NCBI RefSeq assembly: GCF_000716715.1
Contig: NZ_JNYJ01000032.1
Coordinates: 30,681-94,680, forward strand
Length of the DNA: 64,000 nt
Origin: Dactylosporangium aurantiacum
GTDB lineage: Bacteria; Actinomycetota; Actinomycetes; Mycobacteriales; Micromonosporaceae
Reading direction: 5' to 3'
Position numbers and translations under genes: made by a program. Positions 24,701 to 32,407 of the stretch are shown piece by piece. The notes under the pieces are model-generated. The model saw nothing but the letters and a program-made list of their open reading frames with translations, made no database searches and was not told where the DNA came from. The first letter of the stretch is position 1. Every line of letters begins with the position of its first letter.

Positions 24701-27514
24701 GACGCGTTCGGCGCCACGTTCCGCGTGCCGCTCGCCGACAACGCGACGACGCTCAACTACATCGTGCACAACGGCGACACCAAGGACCTGCCCGCCGACC
24801 AGGCACTCGACCTCGTCACCGTCGGCCACGAGGTGTGGATCCTCTCCGGCCGGGAGCGGTACCTGCTGCCGGTCCCGCCGCAGGGCACCCCGGACACCGA
24901 CCTGACCAAGGCCAAGGCGGTCTGGGTCGACCGGGACACGGTCGCCTGGCGGGCCGGGCCGACCGACGGGCACACCTACGAGCTGCTGTCCGCGCCCGCC
25001 GGCGGGCTGTCCGTCGTCGACGGGCAGGTCGTCGGGGCGGCGACGGCGCTGCCGATGCGGGCGACCGGCAGCCTGACCGAGCCGCAGCGGGCGAAGTACC
25101 CGCACCTGTGGGCCTACCAGGCGTTCCACGTCACCGGCGACCGGGCGGCGATCGCCGCGGCGCTGCGCGGGCAGGTCGTCGTGGTCGAACGCGACGCCGC
25201 CGGCACCGTCACCGAGGCCAGCGCCGTGCAGCTCGCCGGGGCGCTCGACGACCTGTACGTCGGCGCGGTCGGCGCGAAGCTCGGGCCGCACTTCGAGGGT
25301 GGCCGGGTCGCGGTCAGCGTGTGGGCGCCGACGGCGCAGAACGTCGCGCTGGAGCTGTTCGACGACCCGGGCGCGCAGCCGGTGCTGAAGCCGATGAAAC
25401 GCGACGAGCACACCGGAGTGTGGACGGCGACCGGCGACCGCGGCTGGAAGGGGCGCTACTACCGCTTCCGGGTCACCGCCTGGCAGCCCGCGGTGCGGGG
25501 CGTGACGACGGCGTCGGTGACGGACCCGTACTCGGTGTCGCTCGCCGCCGACTCCACCCACAGCCAGATCGCCGACCTGTCCGACGCCGCGCTGCAGCCA
25601 CCCGGCTGGTCCGCGGTGAGGAAGCCGCCGGCGCCGGCCCGGCCGCAGATCCAGGAGCTGCACGTCCGGGACTTCTCCATCGCCGACACCACGGTGCCGC
25701 AGGAGCAGCGCGGCACGTACCTCGCGTTCACGCAGGCGCAGTCGGCGGGCATGACCCACCTGCGGGACCTCGCCCGCGCCGGCACGTCCTACGTGCACCT
25801 GCTGCCGGTCTTCGACATCTCCTCGATCCCCGAGCGGCGGGCCGACCAGCAGCAGCCGCCGTGCGACCTGGCCACGCTGCCGCCGGACTCCAGCCAGCAG
25901 CAGGCGTGCATCGCGCAGATCGCCGAGCGGGACGGCTACAACTGGGGGTACGACCCGTTCCACTACTCGACCCCGGAAGGCTCCTACGCCACCGACCCGC
26001 AGGGCACCGCGCGGATCAACCAGTTCCGCCAGATGGTCGCCGGGCTCAACGGCGCCGGGCTGCGGGTCGTCGTGGACGTGGTCTACAACCACACCACCGC
26101 CGCCGGCACCGACCCGCACTCGGTCCTCGACCAGATCGTGCCCGGCTACTACCACCGGCTCCTCGACGACGGCACCGTGGCCAACTCGACCTGCTGCGCC
26201 AACACCGCGCCGGAGAACGCGATGATGGGCAAGCTCGTCGTGGACTCGGTGGTGCTGTGGGCCAAGCAGTACAAGGTCGACGGGTTCCGCTTCGACCTGA
26301 TGGGCCACCACCCGAAGGCCAACATCCTCGCCGTGCGGGCCGCCCTCGACCAGCTCACCATCGGCAAGGACGGCGTCGACGGCAAGAAGATCCTGATCTA
26401 CGGCGAGGGCTGGAACTTCGGCGAGGTCGCCAACGACGCCCGGTTCGTCCAGGCCACCCAGGCCAACATGGCCGGCACCGGGATCGGCACCTTCAACGAC
26501 CGGCTCCGCGACGCGGTCCGCGGCGGCGGCACGTTCGACGGCGACCCGCGCATCCAGGGCTTCGCGTCCGGCCTGTACACCGCGCCGAACGGCGACCCGG
26601 CCAACGGCACCGCCGCGGAGCAGCGGGCCAGGCTGCTGCACTACCAGGACCTGATCCAGGTCGGGCTCACCGGCAACCTCGCCGCCTACGAGTTCGTGGA
26701 CTCCACCGGCCGGCACGTCACCGGCGCGCAGGTCGACTACAACGGCTCACCCGCCGGGTACACGAGACTGCCCGCCGAGGGGGTCACGTACGTCGACGCG
26801 CACGACAACGAGATCCTGTACGACGCCCTCGCCTACAAGCTGCCGACCGGCACGACCGCCGAGCAGCGGGCCAGGCTGCAGGTGCTCGCGCTGTCCACGA
26901 CGGTGTTCGGGCAGGGGACCGGGTTCGTCACCACCGGCTCCGACCGGCTGCGCTCCAAGTCGCTGGACCGCAACTCGTTCAACTCCGGCGACTGGTTCAA
27001 CCAGATCCGGTGGGACTGCACGATGGGCAACGGCTTCGGCGCCGGCCTGCCACCCGCCGCCGACAACCAGGACAAGTGGCCCTACGCGCGGCCGCTGCTG
27101 GCCGACCCGGCCCTGGTGCCGGACTGCGCCGCGGTCGACCTCGCCGCGGCCCGCTTCCAGGAGCTGCTGCGGATCCGGGCGAGCTCGCCGGTGTTCGCCC
27201 TCGGCACCGCCGCGCAGGTCCAGCAGCGGGTCGCGTTCCCGCTGTCGGGCCCGTCGGCGACGCCCGGCGTGATCACGATGACGTTGGATGCCCGCGGCCT
27301 CGACCAGCGCTACCGCACGATCGTCGTGGTCTTCAACGCCGGCCCGGCGGCCGCCACCCAGACGGTCGCCGGTCTGGCGGGCGCCGGGTTCGTCCTGCAC
27401 CCCGTCCAGGCCGCCTCGGCGGACCCGCTGGCGCGGCAGGCGACGTTCGACCCGGCCGGCGGCACGTTCACCGTCCCGGCCAGGACCGTCTCGGTGTTCG
27501 TCCAGCCCGCGTAG
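21779..27514 (+). CDS. Secreted alpha-amylase/pullulanase fusion
   Basis: An 1911-residue exported starch-degrading enzyme with two complete GH13 catalytic units. Signal peptide: about residues 1-35. The first GH13 unit (about 50-620) has nucleophile Asp323 (GYRIDTTKH), acid/base Glu353 (FGEVYD) and Asp424 (GNHDMG), and should cleave alpha-1,4 bonds. An Ig-like linker follows. Three tandem CBM41/PUD-type starch-binding repeats begin near residues 727, 828 and 934, each with HYxRPxGxY and a GWGLHLW-like motif. The pullulanase unit (about 1150-1911) has a CBM48-like entry, the YNWGYDP signature, nucleophile Asp1506 (GFRFDLMG), Glu1543 (YGEGWN) and Asp1676 (DAHDNE), for alpha-1,6 debranching. 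A MarR gene lies just upstream, and a hairpin follows. Confidence 0.93.
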   Translation: MKRLKLTQTVAAAAFAVAVLAAVPGSVPTLPDQAKAPSGYAGGIPQWEGEPSIASLLAGSTAQHAEQFYFVLPDRFADGDPANNTGGLPGDRLSTGYDPADKGFYHGGDLKGVIDRLDYIEGLGTTAIWLAPVLKNRPVQGSGADISAGYHGYWTTDFTQIDPHFGTRDDLRRLVRLAHGRGIKVYLDVITNHTADVIRYAQDQYSYRNKTDYPYKDAAGNKFDDRAFADGRHGFPPVNTQSFPYTPVFANEADKTAKKPAWLNDPLMYHNRGDSTFSGENSEYGDFFGLDDLWTERPEVVRGMTKIYADWVRDTGIDGYRIDTTKHVNLDFWPQFVDGIDKVAKPDFFMFGEVYDADPEFDSVYVRKGRLPATLDFPFQQAATDYVARGGSAAGLANVYAKDDLYTSAGTSAGTLPTFLGNHDMGRIGMFVAGGGTDPATHLRRDLLGHELMFLTRGQPVVYSGDEQGFTGAGGDKDARQDMFPSVSPDYLDDDLLGTDTTHATAHYDQTHPIYRTIADLARLRQAHPALKQGIQVTRYAAQGAGVFAFSRIDPKQRVEYLVATNNATTTQTVTVPTAMASTTFDRIYPAGGGIAASAGDGRLRLDVPPLSTVVFKARGAIAKPAGKPTVTLVAPTAGQSVPARAEVRAEVTGDPLATVTFAAKVGDGPWKLLGTDTAAPYAVYHDLDGLPAGTPLEYKAVVRDGSGRAAETRVTAKVGTPPSAAAPDYAVVHYQRPTGGYDPWSLYAWGDIETPMTWPAGAPFAGEDSYGRFAWVKLKPGATNVGFLVVDSGGVKDVAVDRSLDPTKTPEIWLKQGDATIYTSQAAATGTVAVHYGRPDGDYTGWGLHLWGDGLAPGTATEWTAPRQPDGTDAFGAFWHVPVSDPGKPVNFIVHKGDVKDPGVDQSVLPGRQGAAWIRSGEATVHPTRAAAEHTAVLHYRRPAGDYAGWGLHVWTGAATPTQWASPLPPEGTDAFGATFRVPLADNATTLNYIVHNGDTKDLPADQALDLVTVGHEVWILSGRERYLLPVPPQGTPDTDLTKAKAVWVDRDTVAWRAGPTDGHTYELLSAPAGGLSVVDGQVVGAATALPMRATGSLTEPQRAKYPHLWAYQAFHVTGDRAAIAAALRGQVVVVERDAAGTVTEASAVQLAGALDDLYVGAVGAKLGPHFEGGRVAVSVWAPTAQNVALELFDDPGAQPVLKPMKRDEHTGVWTATGDRGWKGRYYRFRVTAWQPAVRGVTTASVTDPYSVSLAADSTHSQIADLSDAALQPPGWSAVRKPPAPARPQIQELHVRDFSIADTTVPQEQRGTYLAFTQAQSAGMTHLRDLARAGTSYVHLLPVFDISSIPERRADQQQPPCDLATLPPDSSQQQACIAQIAERDGYNWGYDPFHYSTPEGSYATDPQGTARINQFRQMVAGLNGAGLRVVVDVVYNHTTAAGTDPHSVLDQIVPGYYHRLLDDGTVANSTCCANTAPENAMMGKLVVDSVVLWAKQYKVDGFRFDLMGHHPKANILAVRAALDQLTIGKDGVDGKKILIYGEGWNFGEVANDARFVQATQANMAGTGIGTFNDRLRDAVRGGGTFDGDPRIQGFASGLYTAPNGDPANGTAAEQRARLLHYQDLIQVGLTGNLAAYEFVDSTGRHVTGAQVDYNGSPAGYTRLPAEGVTYVDAHDNEILYDALAYKLPTGTTAEQRARLQVLALSTTVFGQGTGFVTTGSDRLRSKSLDRNSFNSGDWFNQIRWDCTMGNGFGAGLPPAADNQDKWPYARPLLADPALVPDCAAVDLAAARFQELLRIRASSPVFALGTAAQVQQRVAFPLSGPSATPGVITMTLDARGLDQRYRTIVVVFNAGPAAATQTVAGLAGAGFVLHPVQAASADPLARQATFDPAGGTFTVPARTVSVFVQPA

Positions 27515-27530
27515 CCACCGCACCACCGAC

Positions 27531-27574
27531 GGCACCGGCCGCCCAGAAGTTCTCAGGAACGGGCGGTCGGTGCC
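27531..27574 (+). terminator. Hairpin terminator after amylase/pullulanase gene
   Basis: A 14-bp stem (GGCACCGGCCGCCC, 27531-27544, against 27561-27574), with one G-U pair in the RNA and a 16-nt loop, starts 17 bp after the stop and is followed by GTTTCG. It ends 12 bp before the next start codon. Confidence 0.7.
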
Positions 27575-27586
27575 GTTTCGTCCGGT

Positions 27587-27964
27587 GTGAAGGCGTTCAC
27601 TGTCGCGGGGGTGCTGCTCGTCGCGCTGCTCACCGGCGCGAGCGGCAAACCGTCGCCGCCGCCCGGGCCGCCGCTGCCCGGGCCGCCGGCCGTCATCGAG
27701 CCCGGCGCGCCGCCCTCCACGCTGCCGACGCTCAACGACCTGCCGTCGCTGCGCGAGCCGTCCGGGCGGTCCGTCGCGCCGTCCGGCTCGGCCGCGGCGC
27801 CGCCCCCGGCCGGCGGCCCGGACGTTAAGACAACCTCAACGCCGGGCCCCGCGGAGACGACCAGGACCAGCCGCCGCTCGTCGGGGTGGATCGGCCTCGG
27901 CGTCGTCATCGTGATCGCCGCGACCGTCGCCTTGCTGGTTCTGCGACGGCGCCGTCACACGTAG
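27587..27964 (+). CDS. Small exported Pro-rich protein with C-terminal membrane anchor
   Basis: A 125-residue protein with no recognised family. An N-terminal signal-like segment (VAGVLLVALLTGASG) is followed by about 75 residues rich in Pro, Ser and Thr. A C-terminal hydrophobic helix (WIGLGVVIVIAATVALLVL) then ends in the basic tail RRRRHT. The arrangement is that of a surface protein anchored at its C-terminus without an LPXTG motif. GTG 27587 is the only start that leaves the signal segment intact. Its codon use fits the surroundings. Function unknown. Confidence 0.65.
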   Translation: MKAFTVAGVLLVALLTGASGKPSPPPGPPLPGPPAVIEPGAPPSTLPTLNDLPSLREPSGRSVAPSGSAAAPPPAGGPDVKTTSTPGPAETTRTSRRSSGWIGLGVVIVIAATVALLVLRRRRHT

Positions 27965-28161
27965 TCGCATTTCGCGGGCCGTTTGGCTTGTGCCGGGCGC
28001 CGTTCGGCGAATGAAGTCTTATCGGGGAAGCACTCTTCCAGTAGCGTGCCCTTTCGTGCTCCTTAACAACCTTTCCCGCTCCAGTGGGCTGGGGGAGCAC
28101 GCTCGTCTTCACTCTCCGCATCCGTGTGCGGACATCGCGTGTCCTCTGTGACAGGTAGGGG
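27965..28161 (+). promoter_or_regulatory. Long structured leader upstream of the CvnA-like kinase gene
   Basis: This 197-bp gap contains an inverted repeat CGTGCTCC (28055-28062) and GGAGCACG (28094-28101). Its 31-nt loop itself contains complementary CCC/GGG runs. It may be a structured mRNA leader, terminator or protein site. I cannot match it to a known riboswitch. A Shine-Dalgarno-like AGGTAGGGG lies at its end. Confidence 0.35.
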
Positions 28162-30948
28162 ATGACGGTGGCAGGCAACAGCTCCCCCCGAACAACCGGA
28201 GCCGACACGCCCCGGGCGATCGGCGCCGGCGGCAAGCGGCGGTCGGGCCCGCCTGACACGTCGGTCGCCGGTCACCGCCGCGGCGGCGCCGCCCGCCCCA
28301 GCCGCCTGCGCTCCGTCCGTACCCAGCTGCTCGCCCCCATCGCCGTGGCCATGATCGGTCTTGCCGTGCTCAGCACCGCGCAGGCCACGACCGCCACGTC
28401 CGCCGCGCAGGACGCGGTGCGCGCCCGCACCCTCGCCTCCACCGCGACCAGCGCCGTCGGCTTCGTCTACGAGCTGGAACGCGAGGTCGCCGAGACCGCC
28501 GCGCTGCGGCAGCGCGGCGGCAAGTCCGGCGTCTCCCTCGTCGTCGCCCAGCGGCAGCGCACCGACGCGGCCGCCGCCCGCTACCTCAACGACAGCCGCG
28601 CCGCCGTGAAGGCCGTACCCGCCCTCGAGCTCGCCGTCCGCGCCGTCAGCGACATCTACAGCCGGCTCGGCGCCACCCGCGAGGCCGCCGACACCAACCC
28701 GGCGGTCACGCTCATGACCGACCCCGTGTACCGGCCGCTCGCCGAGGCCCTGCTCGCCATCGCCGACGCCGTGCCGGCGCAGATCGCCGACATCGAGCTG
28801 GCCAACGCCGCCCGCGCGGTCGCGTCCGTCGGCGCAATCGAGCACTTCGCCGCCCTCGAACGTGACCTGCTGCGCGCCGTGTTCTCCCGGGGCGCCGTCG
28901 ACCCCGGCGACCTCGGCGCCATGTCGGAGCTGCGCGGCGCCCGCGACCAGCGGCTCGCGGAGTTCCAGCGGGCCGCGACGCTCGCCGGGCGCACCGTGTA
29001 CGACGACGAGATCCGCGGCATGGACGTCGACCGGGCCGAAAAGCTCAGCGCCGCCGCCCGCAACGCCGAGAAGGAACCGGAAGGGCTGAAGGTCGACGCC
29101 GACACCTGGTTCGTCGCGCAGTCCGGCTTCATCCGCCGGCTCAACACCGTCAGCCTCGACCTGTCCGACCGGCTCGACGGGCGGGCCGAGCAGATCGCCG
29201 TCACCGCGCAGCGGCGCGCCTGGGCCACCATCATCGGCACCGCCCTCATCGGGCTCGCCGCGCTCGCCATCGCGATCACCCTCGCCGTGCGGACCGCTCG
29301 CCGGCTGCGCCGCCTGCGCGCCGCCGCCCTCACCGTCGCCCGGCAGGAACTGCCCGACGTCATCCACTCCGTGACCACCGGCGCGGCGATGCCGACCGGC
29401 ACCGCCGCCGCGGCCGCCACCCGCAGCATCGCCGCCACCAACGACGAGATCGGCCAGGTCGCCGACGCCTTCGCCACCGTCCACCGCACCGCGCTGCGGC
29501 TCGCCGGCGAACAGGCCGAGCTGCGCGTCGACGTGTCACGCATGGCCGAGGTCCTCGCCCGCCGCATCCGTACCCTCATCACCCGGCAGCTGCGCCTGCT
29601 GGACGAGTTCGAACGCGACGAGACCGACCCCGACGTCCTGGCCCGCCTCTTCGCGCTCGACCACATCGCGGCCCGCCTGCGCCGCAACGGCGAGAACCTG
29701 CTGGTCCTCTCCGGCGGCGAGCCGGGCCGGCCGGCGACCCAGGCCGTCGGTATCGGCGCCGTCATCACCGCCGCCGCCTCCGAGATCGAGGACTTCCAGC
29801 GCGTCGAGGTCCAGCCCGCCGACCTGGCGATCGCCGGGCCGGTCGTCGGTGACCTCGTCCACCTGCTGGCCGAGCTGCTGGAGAACGCCACCGCCTTCTC
29901 CCCGCCGACGCAGCAGGTCCGCGTCGACGCCCGGCCGACCGTCGACGGCGCGATCATCCGGGTCCACGACAGCGGGATCGGCATCGCACCCCGGCGGCTC
30001 GCCGAGATCAACTCGCGGCTCGCCACGCCGACGACGCTGAGCAGCGCCGCAGCCGGCACGATGGGGCTGCACGTGGTGTCGCACCTCGCCGCCCGGCACC
30101 GGATCCGGGTCGAGCTGCACGCCACCGGCACCGGGACCGTCGCGTACGTGGCGCTGCCGCACCGGGCCCTGGAGCGGGTCAGCGCGCTGCCGCCGTCGAC
30201 CGTGACCTCCGCGCCGGTGACCTCGCTGGCCGCCGCCCCGGTGTCCTCCGCCCCCGTTTCGTCGGCGCCGGTTTCCGGGGTGCCCGTCTCCGCCGCGCCG
30301 GTGTCGTCGGCGCCGATCTCGGCCGTGCCGGTGTCCGCCTCGCCGCGGCCCGGGCCGCCGCCGGTGGTCGTGCCGTCGACGGTCGGTGCGCCGCTCGGAC
30401 GGCCCCGCGTGCCGCAGCCGGCCGTGCCCGCGCCGGCCGCGGCGTCGTCCGCGTTCGTCCCGCCGCCGCCGGCGCCGCCCGCCCCCGCGCCGCCGGCACG
30501 TCCCGCGCCGTCGACCCGTCCGGCGCCGTTGACCCGTCCGGCGTCGTCCGCTTCGCCGCCTTCGACGTTTTCCGCGCCGCCGGCTGTTCCTGGGCCGCCG
30601 GCGTCGTCCGGGCCGCCAGCACCCTGGTTCCGCCCGTACCTCAGCGGTGGCGAGACCCCACAGCCACCCGCCTCCGCCGCGCTCCTTCCGCCTGCCCCCG
30701 GCGCCTGGCCGCCACGGTCCGGGGTCCTGTCCAGTGCCGGAGGTGCCGCGATGACCGAGGGCGACCTACCCCGCCGCCGCCCCGGAGCGCAGCTCGCACC
30801 CGGAGCCACCGAACCGCAGCCACCGCCCACCCGCAGCACCGCGGTCGACCCCGAGACCGTCCGGTCCCGGTTGTCCGCGTTCGCGGAGGGCGTGTCGGCC
30901 GCCGCGCGCCGCAGGAACAGCACCACCCCAGGACAGAAGGACCAGTGA
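28162..30948 (+). CDS. CvnA-like sensor histidine kinase with NIT domain
   Basis: A membrane sensor kinase-like protein of 928 residues, matching the first gene of Streptomyces conservons (cvnA). TM1 is at about residues 54-75. An extracytoplasmic helical region resembling a nitrate/nitrite-sensing (NIT) domain covers about 85-345. TM2 is at about 353-376, followed by a HAMP-like linker. The region LDHIAARLRRNGENLLVLSGGE takes the place of the dimerisation domain. The ATP-binding domain shows the N box LLENATAF (Asn575) and G1 box DSGIGIAP (Asp603). The last 260 residues are Pro/Ala/Ser-rich with repeated APVSS-type units. There is no classic H-box histidine phosphosite that I can identify. 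It is coupled to the roadblock gene. GTG 28168 is an alternative start. Confidence 0.88.
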   Translation: MTVAGNSSPRTTGADTPRAIGAGGKRRSGPPDTSVAGHRRGGAARPSRLRSVRTQLLAPIAVAMIGLAVLSTAQATTATSAAQDAVRARTLASTATSAVGFVYELEREVAETAALRQRGGKSGVSLVVAQRQRTDAAAARYLNDSRAAVKAVPALELAVRAVSDIYSRLGATREAADTNPAVTLMTDPVYRPLAEALLAIADAVPAQIADIELANAARAVASVGAIEHFAALERDLLRAVFSRGAVDPGDLGAMSELRGARDQRLAEFQRAATLAGRTVYDDEIRGMDVDRAEKLSAAARNAEKEPEGLKVDADTWFVAQSGFIRRLNTVSLDLSDRLDGRAEQIAVTAQRRAWATIIGTALIGLAALAIAITLAVRTARRLRRLRAAALTVARQELPDVIHSVTTGAAMPTGTAAAAATRSIAATNDEIGQVADAFATVHRTALRLAGEQAELRVDVSRMAEVLARRIRTLITRQLRLLDEFERDETDPDVLARLFALDHIAARLRRNGENLLVLSGGEPGRPATQAVGIGAVITAAASEIEDFQRVEVQPADLAIAGPVVGDLVHLLAELLENATAFSPPTQQVRVDARPTVDGAIIRVHDSGIGIAPRRLAEINSRLATPTTLSSAAAGTMGLHVVSHLAARHRIRVELHATGTGTVAYVALPHRALERVSALPPSTVTSAPVTSLAAAPVSSAPVSSAPVSGVPVSAAPVSSAPISAVPVSASPRPGPPPVVVPSTVGAPLGRPRVPQPAVPAPAAASSAFVPPPPAPPAPAPPARPAPSTRPAPLTRPASSASPPSTFSAPPAVPGPPASSGPPAPWFRPYLSGGETPQPPASAALLPPAPGAWPPRSGVLSSAGGAAMTEGDLPRRRPGAQLAPGATEPQPPPTRSTAVDPETVRSRLSAFAEGVSAAARRRNSTTPGQKDQ

Positions 30949-31370
30949 TCGCGATGCAAGACGCTCAGAACCCGACCGGCGCGGGCCAGCTCGACTGGCT
31001 GATGGCGAGCTTCGCCCGGCAGGTCCCCGATGTCGCGCACGCGATCACCGTCTCCGGCGACGGGCTGCGCCTGGCCTGCTCCGCCGACCTGCCGGTGGAC
31101 CAGGCCGACCAGCTCTCCGCCGTGATCAGCGGCCTGGCCAGCCTCACCTTCGGCGCCGCCCGCGTCATGCAGGCGGGCCAGGTGCGCCAGACCATCGTCG
31201 ACATGGACGGCGGCGTCATGATCGTCATGGCGGTCGGCGACCGCGCGCTGCTCGGCGTCCTCGCCGCGCCCGGCTGCGACCTCGGCCAGGTCGGCTACGA
31301 GACCGCCATGCTCGTCCACCGGGTCGCCGACGCGCTCGACCCCCTGCCGCGGGATGCGATGCTGCGGTGA
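30945..31370 (+). CDS. Roadblock/LC7 domain protein (CvnB-like)
   Basis: A 141-residue roadblock/LC7 protein, second member of conservon-type sets, in which it works with a membrane kinase and a small GTPase. The fold is visible as LDWLMASFARQVPDVAHAITVSGDGLRLACSADL (helix, then two strands; key parts LDWLMASF and HAITVSGDGL) and VMIVMAVGDRALLGVLAAPGCDLGQVGYE. The GTG at 30945 overlaps the kinase stop (GTGA); an in-frame ATG at 30954 is the alternative. Its stop in turn overlaps the TAXI lipoprotein start by 4 bases. The DUF742 (cvnC) and GTPase (cvnD) genes that normally follow are absent. Confidence 0.9.
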   Translation: MIAMQDAQNPTGAGQLDWLMASFARQVPDVAHAITVSGDGLRLACSADLPVDQADQLSAVISGLASLTFGAARVMQAGQVRQTIVDMDGGVMIVMAVGDRALLGVLAAPGCDLGQVGYETAMLVHRVADALDPLPRDAMLR

Positions 31371-32332
31371 GGCGGCTCGCGCTCGTACTGGCGGTCGTGG
31401 CCGTGCTCGCGGGCTGCGGCGCCACGGCACCACCCCGGGCCGGCGCCGGCCTGTGGCACGGCGGGCGGATCTACATCGCCACCGGCAACACCACCGGCGT
31501 GTACTACCAGATCGGCGGCGGCTACGCCGACCTGATCACCAAGTACGTGCCCGGCTACGAGGCGCGCGCCGAGGCGACCGGCGCCTCCGGCGAGAACATC
31601 CAGCGCGTCGCGACCGGCGACATGGACGTCGCGTTCAGCATCGCCGACACCGCCGCCGACGCCGTCGCCGGCAAGGGCGCCTTCGACGGCGGACCGCGGA
31701 AGGTCGTCGCCCTGGCCAAGGTGTACCGCAGCTACGCCCAGGTCGTCGTGCGCAACAGCGCGCGCATCACCAAGTTCGCCGACCTGCGCGGCAAACGGGT
31801 CTCCACCGGCTCGGCCGGCTCCGGCGCCGACGTGTTCGCGGGCCGGCTGCTCGCCGCCGGCGGCCTCAACCCGGACACCGACATCGTCCGGGAGCGGCTG
31901 TCGCTGCCCGAGACGACCAAGGGCATGCAGGCCGGCACCCTCGACGCGCTCATCTTCACCGGCGGCCTGCCCACACCCGGCATCGCCGACCTGCTGGCCA
32001 GCGCGCCCGGGCAGTACTCCCTGCTGCCGCTCGGCGAGGTCTACCGGGCGCTCACCTCCCGGCACGGCGCGGTCTACGGCAGCGGCAAGCTGCCCAGGTC
32101 CGCCTACCAGACCCCGACCGACATCGACACGATCGTGATCGGCAACCTGGTGCTGGTCTCCCCGGACATGCCCGAGCAGCTCGCGTACGACCTGACGAAG
32201 ATCCTGTTCGAGCACCAGGTCGAGCTCAGCCGCGTACACCCGGAAGGCGCCAACTACGACAAGGAGGGCGCATCCGGCACCGACCCGGTGCCCCTGCACC
32301 CGGGCGCCGCGAGGTTCTACAGCGGCGGCTGA
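31367..32332 (+). CDS. TAXI family TRAP-type solute-binding lipoprotein
   Basis: A 321-residue substrate-binding protein of the TAXI family. A lipoprotein signal precedes the lipobox LAGC (Cys17). The mature part begins with the typical YIATGNTTGVYYQIGGGYADLI, followed by EATGASGENIQRVATGDMDVAF and the hinge segment LRGKRVSTGSAGSGADVFA. TAXI proteins bind glutamate-, glutamine- or dicarboxylate-like ligands and usually serve a TRAP permease, but no DctQM or fused permease gene is nearby. Translational coupling to the roadblock gene (GTGA overlap) suggests that it is a ligand-sensing part of the CvnA/B-like signalling system rather than a transporter subunit; this is inference. Confidence 0.88.
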   Translation: MRRLALVLAVVAVLAGCGATAPPRAGAGLWHGGRIYIATGNTTGVYYQIGGGYADLITKYVPGYEARAEATGASGENIQRVATGDMDVAFSIADTAADAVAGKGAFDGGPRKVVALAKVYRSYAQVVVRNSARITKFADLRGKRVSTGSAGSGADVFAGRLLAAGGLNPDTDIVRERLSLPETTKGMQAGTLDALIFTGGLPTPGIADLLASAPGQYSLLPLGEVYRALTSRHGAVYGSGKLPRSAYQTPTDIDTIVIGNLVLVSPDMPEQLAYDLTKILFEHQVELSRVHPEGANYDKEGASGTDPVPLHPGAARFYSGG

Positions 32333-32407
32333 CAACTGACGTTATGGATCTCTCATTCAGCCGATGCGAGAAGGGTGATCAAGCCCGTGGGCTGTCAAGA
32401 TGACCTC

